In this document: positions 34,480 to 45,650 of the stretch, one piece after another
Layout of the letters: each line of letters opens with the position of its first letter
Position numbering within the stretch: the stretch's first letter is position 1
Assembly (NCBI RefSeq): GCF_011398155.1
Contig: NZ_AP021888.1
Coordinates: 851,501 to 915,500, forward strand
Origin: Thiosulfativibrio zosterae
Lineage (GTDB): Bacteria > Pseudomonadota > Gammaproteobacteria > Thiomicrospirales > Thiomicrospiraceae
Direction of reading: 5' to 3'
DNA length: 64,000 nucleotides
Translations under genes and position numbers: made by a program
Notes under the pieces: model-generated
Database searches by the model: none
What the model saw: only the letters and a program-made list of their open reading frames with translations
What the model was told of the DNA's origin: nothing

Positions 34480-36561
34480 TTAGTAGTCGTAAGCAACGGT
34501 TAAACCAAAGGTTCTAGGTGCGCCTTGTTGGGTGTAAAGGTCTGCTGTGTAGTTGGTTCTTGGGTCTATGCCAAAGTAGTATCCACGCACTTCATAGCGG
34601 TTGTCGGTAATATTTTTGGCCCATAAATTAACGGTCCAATTTTTAAGCGCATACTCTAAATTGGCATTAACTAGGTTATATGCTTTAGATTTTTGGTTGT
34701 GACTATTTGAAAAGTAAAAGGCGTCTTTCCCTTCGATATTGGTTGCAGCTGTCCAGTGGTCATCTAAATAAAACTCTGCCCCAACGCTATATTGGTAAGA
34801 AGGCGCATGCGCTTGTTCACGACCGTTTAAATTAATTGTGTTGGTTGTATCGTTAGGGTCAACATAGGTGTAGTCGGTAAATGTGGAGTTTAATAATCCT
34901 AACGAGCTATGGATTTTAACTTCTGGTGTGATTAACCAATCCATTTCTCCCTCAAGTCCATAGTTTTCGCCCTGGGCGGCATTGTCTAAATAAATGGTAA
35001 AGTCAGTTGGGTCATTTGCAGTCGCTGAAGAACTATTGACCTGTTGGTCATTTCGCTGGGCATAAAACACACTCAAACGGGTTTTGAGTGTTTTATTAAA
35101 CAGGGAGGAATTTAATCCAGCTTCTAGGTTCCACAGAGTTTCGGTATCAAAGGCAATCTTGTCTTGAGGCAGGGAGCTGTCATCGTTTACACCGCCCGCT
35201 TTATAGCCCCTTGAAAGACTTAGGTAACTAAGATGTTCTGTTGATATTTGATAGTTAACACCTAGTTTTCCGCCATAGAGTGTTTCAGAGGTGCTTTTGT
35301 TGAAACCATAAGAATTGCTGTATTTTGCATTGAACTGTTCAATTCTCAAGCCACCAATTAAAGTTGTTTTTGCATTTAAATGATGATCAAGCTGTCCGTA
35401 AGCTGCTGTGTTGCTGGTTAGGTATTTGTTTGATTCTTGACCTGTTGGGGAATCTACATAGGGATAAGTTCTTGAGAGCTGTTCATCCTGTGCTAAGTAA
35501 TAAACACCCGCTGCCCAGTCAGTGCTGTTGTTAAAAATTCTTCCTAAATCAGATGACAAAAGGCGCATTTCAAATGAATGGTTTTTACGACTTCTGGCGT
35601 AATTGTCTTTAGCAGAATAGCCATAGACATCGAATCCATTGAAAGTCCAGTCGTCGTCATAACTATATAAAGATTCAGAATCGGATTGAGTAATGGTACT
35701 TTCTAAAACAACTTTGGGGTTCATTTTCCAAGTTGACTTTAGGGCAAAGGCGTTCGATTTTAAAGAATCTTTTCCTGGCTCATCGGTAATGGTTGAATCG
35801 TCATTTTCAAAGTTAAAAGCATCATACCCATTATTGAGATTGATGTGTAAGACCGTTAAATCGAGTGTTAAGCCATCATTAACCAACCACTTTAATTTTC
35901 CACGGGCAGTCAACTCATCTTGGTTTTGGGTGTCTGAACGATTTAGGTAATCATTTTTGATATAACCATCAGAAGTGTATCTTTGAACAGCTAAACGCCC
36001 TAACAAGGTATCTTTTATTAAAGGTCCGCTGACGGCGACGCCTTCTGACTGAGTGTTGTAGTTACCAATGGTTCTTTCTAGGTGGGCTTGCAGTTCATTG
36101 GTGGGCTCATTGCTTTTAACATTAATCACACCTGCTAAGCCATTCGCACCAAAGCGTGTGCCTTGCGGGCCACGCAGAACTTCAACTTGTTGAACATCAA
36201 ATAGAGTGCCTGCTGCGCCAAGTCGACTGTAATCGATGCCATCAACCATTAAACCGACAGAAGGATTGAGCGGTGTATTAAATTGTCCGCGTTCTCCGAT
36301 ACCACGAATTTGAAAATAATGCGCTGGGTTGCCGCCACCAGCCAGATTGACATTGGGGGCTAAGTTGAGAACATCTTGTAAATTTTGTGCCGCACGCTTT
36401 TGAATATCGGTTTGATCAATAACGCTGATACTAGAAGCAGTTGTTTCAATCTGGGCGGGTCTAAAATCGGCATTGACAACAACGGGTGAAAGTTCGGCGG
36501 CTAAAGTCGTGCCTGAAGACATTAAGCCCAGGAGAGCAAAAGATAAAGGGGTAAGTTTCAT
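34480..36561 (-). CDS. TonB-dependent receptor, probably for thiamine
   Basis: 693 aa. The signal peptide ends TLAA (residue ~21). The mature N-terminus carries a TonB-box-like SPVVVNA (~26-32). A plug domain follows (~40-150, with VEVLRGPQGTRFGANGLAGVINVKS). The 22-strand barrel ends in the aromatic terminal VAYDY. TonB receptors import scarce compounds across the outer membrane. This one is directly preceded by a TPP riboswitch and followed by thiamine-binding-like and PnuT genes, so thiamine is the likely ligand; this type was predicted from riboswitch surveys and is sometimes called omr1. Confidence 0.88.
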   Translation of the reverse strand: MKLTPLSFALLGLMSSGTTLAAELSPVVVNADFRPAQIETTASSISVIDQTDIQKRAAQNLQDVLNLAPNVNLAGGGNPAHYFQIRGIGERGQFNTPLNPSVGLMVDGIDYSRLGAAGTLFDVQQVEVLRGPQGTRFGANGLAGVINVKSNEPTNELQAHLERTIGNYNTQSEGVAVSGPLIKDTLLGRLAVQRYTSDGYIKNDYLNRSDTQNQDELTARGKLKWLVNDGLTLDLTVLHINLNNGYDAFNFENDDSTITDEPGKDSLKSNAFALKSTWKMNPKVVLESTITQSDSESLYSYDDDWTFNGFDVYGYSAKDNYARSRKNHSFEMRLLSSDLGRIFNNSTDWAAGVYYLAQDEQLSRTYPYVDSPTGQESNKYLTSNTAAYGQLDHHLNAKTTLIGGLRIEQFNAKYSNSYGFNKSTSETLYGGKLGVNYQISTEHLSYLSLSRGYKAGGVNDDSSLPQDKIAFDTETLWNLEAGLNSSLFNKTLKTRLSVFYAQRNDQQVNSSSATANDPTDFTIYLDNAAQGENYGLEGEMDWLITPEVKIHSSLGLLNSTFTDYTYVDPNDTTNTINLNGREQAHAPSYQYSVGAEFYLDDHWTAATNIEGKDAFYFSNSHNQKSKAYNLVNANLEYALKNWTVNLWAKNITDNRYEVRGYYFGIDPRTNYTADLYTQQGAPRTFGLTVAYDY

Positions 36562-36642
36562 TTAAGATTCCTTTTAATCAAAAATTAAAAGGACAGGATG
36601 ACACGGTTTTGACTTGTTAATGAAAGTCAGTAGGAGCGTATC

Positions 36643-36728
36643 TGCCTGTCCCTACGCTGGTATTAACCAGATCAGGTTCATAGGGTTCTTCAAACAGAAG
36701 TCTCAGGCCTTGCGACCACCCCTAGGCA
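36643..36728 (-). ncRNA. TPP riboswitch (THI element)
   Basis: Read on the minus strand, the conserved elements appear in order: P1 TGCCT (36728-36724), GGGGTGGTCGC, CTGAGA, AACCC, then GAACCTGATCTGG, TTAATACCAGCG and AGGGA, closing with P1' AGGCA (36647-36643). It lies ~80 bases upstream of the TonB receptor ATG and would reduce expression when thiamine pyrophosphate is abundant. Confidence 0.93.
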
Positions 36729-36739
36729 ATTCAAGCGTT

Positions 36740-36768
36740 ATTATGATGAAAAGCTTAATTAATTGCAA
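36740..36768 (-). promoter_or_regulatory. Sigma-70 promoter of the thiamine uptake operon
   Basis: On the minus strand, TTGCAA (36768-36763), a 17-bp spacer and CATAAT (36745-36740), placing the start of transcription just before the TPP riboswitch. Confidence 0.55.
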
Positions 36769-36887
36769 TGTTTGTTGTGGTAGAGTTGCTGCAAAAGTTG
36801 TTTTGGGCGATTTATAAAACTTGTGAAAATTCGATTGAATGATTAATATTGCGTACTAATCTTATTTATTCCTGAAAGGATATGTTT

Positions 36888-37763
36888 GTGGCTGCAGAAA
36901 ACATCGTTGTTAAACCCAATGTCAGTCGCGCGATATTAGAGCGTTTGCACAGTTTGGATGATTTGCCGCATTTTCCAAATGCCTTGATGAAGCTAGAGCA
37001 ACTGTTAGCCTCTCACACAACGGTTCATTTAGAAGACGTTGCGCATCTCGTCGCACAAGATCCGCGCTTGGCGGCGGGTTTGATAGGTGTGGTGAACTCT
37101 GCTAAATATTCTCCTGGTTTTAAAGTGGCTGATTTAACATTGGCTGTTAATCGCATCGGTACCTCAGATGTGCGCATGATGGCGCATGCCATCAATTATA
37201 AGTCTGCCATAAAAACCAAACCGCCTTTCAGTGAAAAAGAGTTTATGCAACACGCTATGTTGGCGGCTTTTATCGGTCAATCTTTGGCAAAAGAATTGCA
37301 TATCAATCCAGGTGAAGGTTTTTTGTGTGGTTTGATGCATGACATTGGCATTTATCTATTGTCGACTGAAAATAGGGAAGCTTATAAAACGGTTATGTTA
37401 CAAGTCATGGGCGAGGCCAGAAACTTAGTGGCCATTGAAAACACCCATTTTCAAACAGCTCATCCCATATTGGGTGCACGCCTTTTGCAGCAATGGAAGT
37501 TTCCCTCTGAAATTGTCATGGGCGTAGCGGGTCATCATGCGCCAGAGTTGTCGGATAGCAAATATCAGGCTTATGCCTTCTTAACTGGTTTGTCGGAGTT
37601 TGGGGCATATCGTGATGGACTTACCAATGGCGTAGTGGGGGCAGATAACTTGCTCAATGATCAGGTTATGCAGGGATTGGACTTTTTTGGATTGTCAGAG
37701 TCGACTTATCAGGAGTTAATTGCCGATGCTTATGATAATGCGGTCAATTGTGGTTTGGCTTAA
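36888..37763 (+). CDS. HDOD-domain signalling protein 1
   Basis: 291 aa from GTG 36888, which has AAAGGA 7 bases upstream; the ATG at 36882 is only one base from that site. The single HDOD domain (residues ~15-210) has VAHLVAQDPRLAAGLIGVVNSA, the VNRIGTSDVRMM helix and GLMHDIGIYLL. HDOD domains are non-catalytic relatives of HD hydrolases that act in signal transduction. The protein is clearly paralogous to the next gene, so this is a tandem duplication. Confidence 0.87.
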   Translation: MAAENIVVKPNVSRAILERLHSLDDLPHFPNALMKLEQLLASHTTVHLEDVAHLVAQDPRLAAGLIGVVNSAKYSPGFKVADLTLAVNRIGTSDVRMMAHAINYKSAIKTKPPFSEKEFMQHAMLAAFIGQSLAKELHINPGEGFLCGLMHDIGIYLLSTENREAYKTVMLQVMGEARNLVAIENTHFQTAHPILGARLLQQWKFPSEIVMGVAGHHAPELSDSKYQAYAFLTGLSEFGAYRDGLTNGVVGADNLLNDQVMQGLDFFGLSESTYQELIADAYDNAVNCGLA

Positions 37764-37794
37764 ATTGAAAATGATTAGAGAAATTGTATAAATT

Positions 37795-38670
37795 ATGAGT
37801 AATGACGCACCTTATAAAATCACCAGCGCGCAAATGATTGATGCTTTGGGCGACTTAAAACGCTTGCCCTCTTTTTCAAATATCTTGTCTGAATTTGATC
37901 GTTTAGTCCTAAAACCAGAGGGCGCGCACATTGAAGAAGTGGTTGAGTTGGTCATGATGGATCCGCGTTTATCAGCGGGTATTTTACAGGTGGTGAACTC
38001 AGCGCGTTACAGTCCAGGTTTTATGATTTCTGATGTCTCTCAAGCGGTTGCTCGTTTGGGGGTGACTGATATTCGCGTGATGATTGTAGCGTTAAACTTT
38101 AGAGACTTATTGGGTGACGCTCAAGGTATTAACAAAAATGCCTTTTTACAACATGGTTTGGTGTCTGCTTTTATTGCCAGAAAGTTAGCGCCTAAATTCC
38201 ATGTAGACCCTTATGATGCTTTTATGATGGGGCTGCTGCATGAAGTGGGTCTTTACATGATGGCGCTCTATCATCCCGAGGGTTTTAAAGAGTTGTCAGA
38301 CATGAGTATGTATAAGCTCACTCGACTTTTGGGGGCAGAAAAGGCAGTTTTTGGCGTGCTACATCCTGCCGTTGGTGCGCAGTTGATTCGTAAATGGCAC
38401 TTTTCAAAACTCATTGTGATGGGCGTTTTAGGGCATCATTCTCCGGTAAAGGTTGACCGAGAATATCAAAATGCGGCTTACATGACCCAATTAGCAGAGG
38501 CGGGTGCTTTTTACTTGGGTTATTACAATGGTTTGGTCACCACCGAAAAATCCGTTTTAACAGACTCTATGCAAGCCATCTTAAAGCGAACAGGGCTCAA
38601 TGAAGATGAGTTTGTTGATTTACTAGCGTCCGCTCTTCGTGAAGCGCAAGAAACCGGTTTTGTTGGTTAA
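37795..38670 (+). CDS. HDOD-domain signalling protein 2
   Basis: 291 aa with one HDOD domain (residues ~15-220): VELVMMDPRLSAGILQVVNSARYSPGF aligns without gaps to the preceding protein, and GLLHEVGLYMM aligns to its GLMHDIGIYLL. It lies 31 bases downstream of that gene on the same strand. A third, more divergent HDOD protein is at 46386. These may act in one signalling network; no output partner is visible here. Confidence 0.87.
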   Translation: MSNDAPYKITSAQMIDALGDLKRLPSFSNILSEFDRLVLKPEGAHIEEVVELVMMDPRLSAGILQVVNSARYSPGFMISDVSQAVARLGVTDIRVMIVALNFRDLLGDAQGINKNAFLQHGLVSAFIARKLAPKFHVDPYDAFMMGLLHEVGLYMMALYHPEGFKELSDMSMYKLTRLLGAEKAVFGVLHPAVGAQLIRKWHFSKLIVMGVLGHHSPVKVDREYQNAAYMTQLAEAGAFYLGYYNGLVTTEKSVLTDSMQAILKRTGLNEDEFVDLLASALREAQETGFVG

Positions 38671-38792
38671 TCATTTTTTATCAGAATAATCTTATATATA
38701 GTCAAGTCCGTGTGCTAAAATTCTCTTCTTAATTTTTTTCAAAATTACCAAATATTTTTTATCTACAAACTAAACAATTAAGAGTGATTAAA

Positions 38793-40721
38793 ATGCCTGT
38801 TATTACCCTACCAGATGGTTCAAAAAGAGAATTTCCCCAAGCAGTTTCAGTAATGGAAGTGGCTACGGATATCGGTACGGGATTGGCAAAAGCAACGGTA
38901 GCCGGGCGTGTTAATGGTCAGTTAGTGGATGCTTGTGATTTAATCACCGACGACGCGTCGTTAGAAATTGTGACCATGAAAGATGCCGATGGTTTGCACA
39001 TTATGCGCCATACTTGCGCTCACTTATTGGGGCATGCGCTCAAACAATTGTATCCAAATGTCAAAATGGCGATTGGTCCAGTCATTGAAAATGGTTTTTA
39101 TTATGACGTGGATTCAGACATTAAAATCACACCAGAAGATTTAAAGAAAATCGAAAAACGTATGGCTGAGCTGGCCAAGACCAAATATACCGTCATCAAA
39201 AAAATGACCCCGCGCGCAGAAGCCATTGAAACTTTCAAAAGTCGTGGCGAAGATTACAAATTAGAATTGATTGCCGATTTGCCAGATGAAACCCAATTTG
39301 GTTTCTATCATCACGAAGAATACATTGATATGTGTCGTGGTCCACATTTGCCAAATATGGGGTTTATCAAAGCCTTTGAATTGACCCATGTTGCGGGTGC
39401 CTATTGGCGCGGTAATTCAGACAATAAAATGTTACAGCGTATCTACGGTGTGGCGTTTGCGTCCAAAGAAGAATTAAAAGAATATTTAGTGATGATGGAA
39501 GAAGCTGAAAAGCGTGACCATCGTAAACTTGGCAAATCTTTAGATTTGTTCCATGTTGAAGAATTAGCACCGGGTATGGCGTTTTGGCATCCAAAAGGTA
39601 CGGTGTTGTTCCGTGTCGTAGAAGAATACATGCGCCAGCAGTTGCGCGAAAACGATTATCAAGAAATTCGTACCCCATTGATTATGGATCGTTCTTTATG
39701 GGAAAAATCAGGTCACTGGGACAAGTTTAAAGACAATATGTTTACTACGGCCACAGACAACCGTGATTATGCCGTTAAGCCCATGAACTGCCCTGGACAC
39801 ATTCAGGTGTATAACCGTGAATTAAATAGCTACCGTGATTTACCGATTCGTTTAGCAGAATTTGGTTTGGTGCACCGTAATGAGCCTTCTGGAACTTTGC
39901 ACGGTTTGATGCGTGTGCGCTCGTTCACTCAAGATGACGCTCATATTTTCTGTACAGAAGATCAAATTAAAGCAGAAGTCCAAGGGTGTATCGATTTAGT
40001 ATTTAACACTTACAAAGACTTTGGTTTTGACAATATCGCGGTTAAGTTCTCAACTCGCCCAGAAAACCGTGTAGGTTCAGATGAGGTTTGGGATTTAGCA
40101 GAAGCGGCACTTGAGCAAACTTTAAAAGACGCTAACTTAAGTTATACTTTGCAGCCGGGCGAAGGTGCTTTTTATGGCCCTAAGATTGAATTCCAATTAA
40201 AAGACTGCATTGGGCGTGTGTGGCAGTGTGGAACCATTCAATTAGATTTCTCGATGACTCAAGCTGAGCGCCTAAATGCGGTTTATATTGGTCAAGATAA
40301 TGAAAAACATCATCCTGTGATGATTCACCGTGCCATTTTAGGTTCGTTAGAGCGTTTTGTAGGTATTTTGGTGGAACATTATGAGGGCAAATTCCCAACT
40401 TGGTTAGCGCCTGTGCAAGTCGTTATTGCTTCAATTGCAGAAGTTCACAGTGATTATGTGGTCGATTTTGCAAAAAAATTGAAAAAACAGGGGTTTAGAG
40501 TCGAAACAGACTTGAGAAATGAGAAGGTTGGGTTTAAAATTCGCCAACATTCTTTAGCGCGAGTACCTTATGTATTTGTGGTAGGGGATCAAGAGATGCA
40601 AAACGGAGCCGTTAATGTTCGTGCCAGAGGTGGAGAAAACCTAGGGTCTTTTACATTTGACGAGATCATTAATTTACTGACGGATGACATTGCCAATTTA
40701 GGGCGTGTTGTTCAGTCATAG
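38793..40721 (+). CDS. thrS: Threonyl-tRNA synthetase
   Basis: 642 aa from ATG 38793 ([10 protein letters not shown], matching the family N-terminus); an in-frame GTG at 38784 would add three residues. The order is: TGS domain (~1-60), editing domain with [13 protein letters not shown] (~73), catalytic class II core with the zinc cysteine in [11 protein letters not shown] (~335), and anticodon-binding domain (~540-640). It charges tRNA-Thr. Its stop codon lies within the infC Shine-Dalgarno region. Confidence 0.97.
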   Translation: MPVITLPDGSKREFPQAVSVMEVATDIGTGLAKATVAGRVNGQLVDACDLITDDASLEIVTMKDADGLHIMRHTCAHLLGHALKQLYPNVKMAIGPVIENGFYYDVDSDIKITPEDLKKIEKRMAELAKTKYTVIKKMTPRAEAIETFKSRGEDYKLELIADLPDETQFGFYHHEEYIDMCRGPHLPNMGFIKAFELTHVAGAYWRGNSDNKMLQRIYGVAFASKEELKEYLVMMEEAEKRDHRKLGKSLDLFHVEELAPGMAFWHPKGTVLFRVVEEYMRQQLRENDYQEIRTPLIMDRSLWEKSGHWDKFKDNMFTTATDNRDYAVKPMNCPGHIQVYNRELNSYRDLPIRLAEFGLVHRNEPSGTLHGLMRVRSFTQDDAHIFCTEDQIKAEVQGCIDLVFNTYKDFGFDNIAVKFSTRPENRVGSDEVWDLAEAALEQTLKDANLSYTLQPGEGAFYGPKIEFQLKDCIGRVWQCGTIQLDFSMTQAERLNAVYIGQDNEKHHPVMIHRAILGSLERFVGILVEHYEGKFPTWLAPVQVVIASIAEVHSDYVVDFAKKLKKQGFRVETDLRNEKVGFKIRQHSLARVPYVFVVGDQEMQNGAVNVRARGGENLGSFTFDEIINLLTDDIANLGRVVQS

Positions 40722-40733
40722 GAGGATAATACC

Positions 40734-41288
40734 ATCGCAGTAAGAAGAGGTCGTGGGAAACCACTAAAGCCAGAAACCCCAAAAGACAATATTAACGACA
40801 TGATTACCGCCCATGAAGTGCGGTTAATCGATGAAGCGGGTGAGCAAGCCGGTATCGTGTCTATCGAAGATGCTTTACAAAGAGCCCAAGCTGCTAACTT
40901 GGACCTGGTTGAGATTACTGCGAAGTCGGTACCTCCTGTTTGTAAGATTATGGATTACGGTAAATTCCGTTTCCAGAAACAGAAAAAAGAACAAGAAGCT
41001 AAGAAAAAGCAAAAACAAGTTCAGGTTAAGGAAGTTAAATTCCGTCCAGGAACTGAAGATGCCGATTATCAAGTTAAGCTTCGCAGTGTTATGAAGTTCC
41101 TTGAAAATGGTGACCGTGTTAAAGTCACAATTTGGTTCAGAGGGCGTGAGATTACCCATAAAGATTTGGGTATGAACATGCTAGAACGCGTTAAGGCAGA
41201 TTTAGGTGACACAGCCATGGTAGAGCAAATGCCTAAAATGGAAGGTCGCACACTGCAAATGATGGTTGCTCCAACGAAAAAAGTTTGA
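40734..41288 (+). CDS. infC: Translation initiation factor IF-3, with AUC start codon
   Basis: 184 aa when started at ATC 40734, which is exactly 8 bases after the strong AGGAGG at 40720-40725 and gives the expected N-terminus ([20 protein letters not shown]). Starting at the first ATG (40800) would remove 22 conserved residues and has no ribosome site. The N-domain, the Lys-rich linker (~76-95) and the C-domain are all present. IF-3 ensures start-codon fidelity and inhibits translation of its own mRNA through such rare start codons, as known for AUU in E. coli. Confidence 0.95.
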   Translation: MAVRRGRGKPLKPETPKDNINDMITAHEVRLIDEAGEQAGIVSIEDALQRAQAANLDLVEITAKSVPPVCKIMDYGKFRFQKQKKEQEAKKKQKQVQVKEVKFRPGTEDADYQVKLRSVMKFLENGDRVKVTIWFRGREITHKDLGMNMLERVKADLGDTAMVEQMPKMEGRTLQMMVAPTKKV

Positions 41289-41304
41289 GTCGCTACAAAA
41301 TTTT

Positions 41305-41444
41305 TTAACCGGTTTATGCCGGTTAATCAATAGGCCGAAATGCCAAAAAAACAATAACTAGGATGGCGTCCAACGCCATTACTGGTGCAGCTCACTCAGT
41401 GCTGTTTATTGTTCCAAGTTTTTAAGTTTACAAAAGCTTAAAAA
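41305..41444 (+). ncRNA. Structured leader RNA upstream of rpmI (candidate L20 autoregulation element)
   Basis: The 205-base infC-rpmI spacer folds strongly. TTAACCGG/CCGGTTAA forms a hairpin at 41305-41326. AACAATAA (41350-41357) pairs with TTATTGTT (41406-41413) and closes a junction. Inside it ATGGCGT/ACGCCAT (41363-41379) and ACTGGTG/CAC.CAGT (41381-41400) form two hairpins, giving a three-way junction. TTTTTAAG/CTTAAAAA (41419-41444) follows. In E. coli and firmicutes, ribosomal protein L20 represses rpmI-rplT through leader structures that mimic its 23S rRNA site; this is a plausible equivalent. Confidence 0.6.
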
Positions 41445-41493
41445 TATTTCAAAACTGACTAGGTACCTCGGTATCTAAATTGGAGTTTTAGCA

Positions 41494-41691
41494 ATGCCTA
41501 AGATGAAAACAAATAAAAGTGCTCAAAAGCGCTTTAAAAAAACTGGCTCAGGCCGTTTTAAATGCAAACAATCACACCTTCGTCATATCTTGACCAAGAA
41601 GTCTTCTAAGCGTAAGCGTCATCTTCGTTCTGCGAGCATGATTCACGATAACGATGTGGCAATGGTTCGCCGCATGCTTCCATACAGCTAA
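41494..41691 (+). CDS. rpmI: Ribosomal protein L35
   Basis: 65 aa, basic, with the conserved [14 protein letters not shown] opening and [13 protein letters not shown] block. A 50S subunit protein. Usual infC-rpmI-rplT order, with rplT 11 bases downstream. Confidence 0.98.
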   Translation: MPKMKTNKSAQKRFKKTGSGRFKCKQSHLRHILTKKSSKRKRHLRSASMIHDNDVAMVRRMLPYS

Positions 41692-41702
41692 GGAGATAGA
41701 AG

Positions 41703-42059
41703 ATGGCAAGAGTTAAAAGAGGCGTAATTGCGCGCAGAAGACATAACAAAGTATTGGCCTTAGCAAAAGGTTATTACAACGCGCGTCGTAAGATTTTCCG
41801 CGTTGCTAAGCAAGCTGTTACTAAAGCAGGTCAATACGCATACCGTGACCGTAGAACGAAAAAGAGACAATTCCGTAGATTATGGATTGCTCGTATCAAT
41901 GCTGCGACTCGTATGCACGGTATGACTTATAGCCGTTTTATCAATGGTTTGACAAAATCTGGCGTACAAGTTGACCGTAAAGTTTTATCTGACATTGCGA
42001 TTCATGATGCAGCAGCATTTGCTGCCATTGTTGAAAAAGCGAAAGCAGCTTTAGCTTAA
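41703..42059 (+). CDS. rplT: Ribosomal protein L20
   Basis: 118 aa, strongly basic and helical, beginning [17 protein letters not shown] with the [12 protein letters not shown] segment. It is an early 50S assembly protein and in other bacteria a repressor of its own operon, which fits the structured leader upstream of rpmI. AAGGAGATAG precedes the ATG. Confidence 0.98.
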   Translation: MARVKRGVIARRRHNKVLALAKGYYNARRKIFRVAKQAVTKAGQYAYRDRRTKKRQFRRLWIARINAATRMHGMTYSRFINGLTKSGVQVDRKVLSDIAIHDAAAFAAIVEKAKAALA

Positions 42060-42079
42060 TTCAATCTCGTATTGAAACT

Positions 42080-42108
42080 AAGGGGACGCAAGTCCCCTTT
42101 TTATTTTT
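42080..42108 (+). terminator. Terminator after rplT
   Basis: AAGGGGAC (42080-42087), loop GCAA, GTCCCCTT (42092-42099), then a T-rich tail. Confidence 0.88.
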
Positions 42109-42170
42109 AAAATTAATGATTTAAGTAATCTGATCAGCCAAAAAGTCAATAATTTTAAACATAGAATTAA

Positions 42171-43193
<1,023 letters not shown>

Positions 43194-43225
43194 ACCCAAA
43201 AGGGTCGAAAAACGGTCTAAAAACA

Positions 43226-43237
43226 ACCAGGCCTGGT
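43226..43237. repeat. Dispersed 12-bp palindrome, copy 6
   Basis: Exact ACCAGGCCTGGT with flanks AAACA and GAGAATT. It is intergenic between pheS and pheT; its last bases plus the following GAG form GGTGAG, the only Shine-Dalgarno-like sequence, 8 bases before the pheT ATG. Confidence 0.9.
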
Positions 43238-43248
43238 GAGAATTTGAT

Positions 43249-45633
43249 ATGAAATTAAGTGAAAATTGGTTAAGAGAGTGGACGAATCCGGATTGGGATT
43301 CAAACAGATTGGCAGAAGAGTTAAGTCTTGCCGGTTTAGAAGTGGATGGCATTGAGCCAGTTGCGCCAGCCTTTAATAATGTGGTGGTCGGGCATGTATT
43401 ATCGGTTGAAAAACACCCAGACGCAGATAAGTTGAATGTGACCCAAGTGGATGTTGGTCAGGGTGAACCAGTACAAATCGTATGTGGTGCCAAAAATGTG
43501 GTTGCAGGCATGAAGGCCTGTTGTGCCATGGTTGGGGCGACTTTACCGGGTGATTTCCAAATCAAAAAAGCCAAATTACGCGGTGTGTCTTCTAATGGTA
43601 TGTTGTGTGGAGCAAGTGAACTGGGATTGCCTGACGATGGCGTTGATGGCTTACATGTGTTGCCAAACGATGCCCCGATTGGTATGGATGTTCGTGACTA
43701 TTTAAATTTGAATGACACGGTTTTGGAAGTGGATTTAACCCCTAACCGTGCGGATTGTTTAAGTGTGGAAGGCATTGCGCGTGATGTGGCTGCCGTTGCC
43801 AATATTGCTTGGCAACAACCCTTTGAAAACATGATGGTTGCCCAGCAAGGTGCTTGTTCGGTAGAGATTAAGGTACAAGAGCCTGCCTTGTGTCCTAAGT
43901 ATTTAGGATGCGTGGTAACAGGATTCGACACTCAAGCCAACACACCAAAATGGATGCAACAACGCCTGCAACGCGGTGGTTTAAATCCTAAGAATTTGAT
44001 GGTCGATATTACCAATTATGTCTTGTTGGAATTGGGTCAACCAATGCACGCTTTTGACTTGGCTAAATTAACAGGCGCGATTCAAGTTCGCAAAGCCGTT
44101 GCGGGTGAAAAGCTCATCACTTTGGATGAAAAAGAACTGACCTTAACCGACGATACCTTGATTATTGCCGATGACAACGGGCCTTTGGCTTTAGCAGGGG
44201 TGATGGGCGGATTGCATTCTGCGGTTTCAGACACAACCCAAGCGATTTTCTTTGAGTGTGCACATTTCACTCCATTAAGTGTTGTGGGTAAAGCCCGTGC
44301 TTATGGTTTGCACACGGACTCTTCGCATCGTTTTGAACGAGGTGTAGATGCACAGTTACCCGAGCGTGCGTTAGCGCGTGCATTGGCGTTGTTTACCAAG
44401 ATTGCTGGTGGTCAGGTTTCTGAGGTGAATGCCCAGATTTCCGCTGAATTATTGCCGCAAGTTAAGCCGATCGCCTTGCGTCCTGAGCGCATAGTGAAAT
44501 TATTGGGTGCATACATTGCCAATGATCAGGTTGAAAGTATTTTTAAACGCTTAGGTTTTAGCATTGAAAACCAAGCTGATGGTTGGTTAATGACGCCACC
44601 ATCTTACCGTTTTGATATGGCGATTGAAGCCGATTTGATTGAAGAAGTAGGCCGTATTTATGGCTATAACAACCTACCAGAAACGCCTGTTGAAGCCCCT
44701 GTGCGTTTGCCTAGCTTACCTGAGTCTGAGCAAGAGTTGTATGGCCTAAAACAAGCTTTAGTGCAGCGTGGTTATCATGAAGTGGTCACTTATAGCTTTG
44801 TTGAAGAAGCCAAGCAAGCGGTGTTATTACCTGAGTTGCCCTATGTGTGTTTACAAAACCCAATCTCTGATGACATGAAGGCGATGCGCACCACCTTATT
44901 CCCTGGGTTTTTAAATACCATTGCTTATAACCAAAATCGTCAACAAAACCGTGTGCGTATTTTTGAGTCGGGTTTAACGTTTGTTCAAATAGATGGCCAA
45001 GTTCAGCAAGTTCCGGTGTTGGGTGGTGCGATTGTTGGTTCTAAAACACCCAATAGTTGGGCGGTGACCGAGCCAAGAGTCGTGGATTTTTATGACCTAA
45101 AAGGTGATGTTGAAACCTTGTTGGGTATGAGCCATTTACAAAATCGTGTGCGTTTTGTTCCCCATGAATATACCATTTTTCATCCCGGTCAATCGGCAGC
45201 CATACAGTTAGACGGTAAAACCGTTGGCTTTATGGGGCAGTTACACCCCAAACACGCAAAACTCACAGGGGTCTCTGGCAAGGTATTTTTATTTGAAATT
45301 CGTTTGGATGCTTTGTCTACAAAATTGGTGCCTTCTGCGAATGCCATTTCAAAATTCCCAGAAGTACAGCGTGATCTGGCGTTTGTGGTCGATGGGGAGT
45401 TGCCAGTCCAAGCGTTATTTGATGCGGTTGAGTCCGTTGAATCCAGCATTTTGCAAGGGGTGGAATTGTTTGATATCTACCGTGGACAAGGCATAGAGCC
45501 TCATCAAAAGAGTATTGCATTAACTTTGAAAATTCAGCATACCGAGCGTACCTTGCAGGATGAAGAAGTAGAAGCCTTGGTCGCTCAAATTATTGATTTG
45601 GCGGCGCAAAAAGTACAAGCAAGATTAAGATAA
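43249..45633 (+). CDS. pheT: Phenylalanyl-tRNA synthetase beta subunit
   Basis: 794 aa. The N-terminal tRNA-binding (OB) domain (~40-150) includes [18 protein letters not shown]3/B4 editing domain (~210-370, with [20 protein letters not shown]), B5 domain (~400-475), a catalytic-like core (~490-690) and a C-terminal FDX-ACB anticodon domain (~700-794) follow. Its start signal overlaps the dispersed palindrome. It is followed after 17 bases by ihfA. Confidence 0.97.
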   Translation: MKLSENWLREWTNPDWDSNRLAEELSLAGLEVDGIEPVAPAFNNVVVGHVLSVEKHPDADKLNVTQVDVGQGEPVQIVCGAKNVVAGMKACCAMVGATLPGDFQIKKAKLRGVSSNGMLCGASELGLPDDGVDGLHVLPNDAPIGMDVRDYLNLNDTVLEVDLTPNRADCLSVEGIARDVAAVANIAWQQPFENMMVAQQGACSVEIKVQEPALCPKYLGCVVTGFDTQANTPKWMQQRLQRGGLNPKNLMVDITNYVLLELGQPMHAFDLAKLTGAIQVRKAVAGEKLITLDEKELTLTDDTLIIADDNGPLALAGVMGGLHSAVSDTTQAIFFECAHFTPLSVVGKARAYGLHTDSSHRFERGVDAQLPERALARALALFTKIAGGQVSEVNAQISAELLPQVKPIALRPERIVKLLGAYIANDQVESIFKRLGFSIENQADGWLMTPPSYRFDMAIEADLIEEVGRIYGYNNLPETPVEAPVRLPSLPESEQELYGLKQALVQRGYHEVVTYSFVEEAKQAVLLPELPYVCLQNPISDDMKAMRTTLFPGFLNTIAYNQNRQQNRVRIFESGLTFVQIDGQVQQVPVLGGAIVGSKTPNSWAVTEPRVVDFYDLKGDVETLLGMSHLQNRVRFVPHEYTIFHPGQSAAIQLDGKTVGFMGQLHPKHAKLTGVSGKVFLFEIRLDALSTKLVPSANAISKFPEVQRDLAFVVDGELPVQALFDAVESVESSILQGVELFDIYRGQGIEPHQKSIALTLKIQHTERTLQDEEVEALVAQIIDLAAQKVQARLR

Positions 45634-45650
45634 TAAAGAGGGAAATAGAG

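Noticed and set aside
36700-36712. CAGGCCTTG resembling the dispersed palindrome
   Set aside because: It is part of the TPP riboswitch (the CTGAGA/GGCCT region) and matches only the AGGCCT core.
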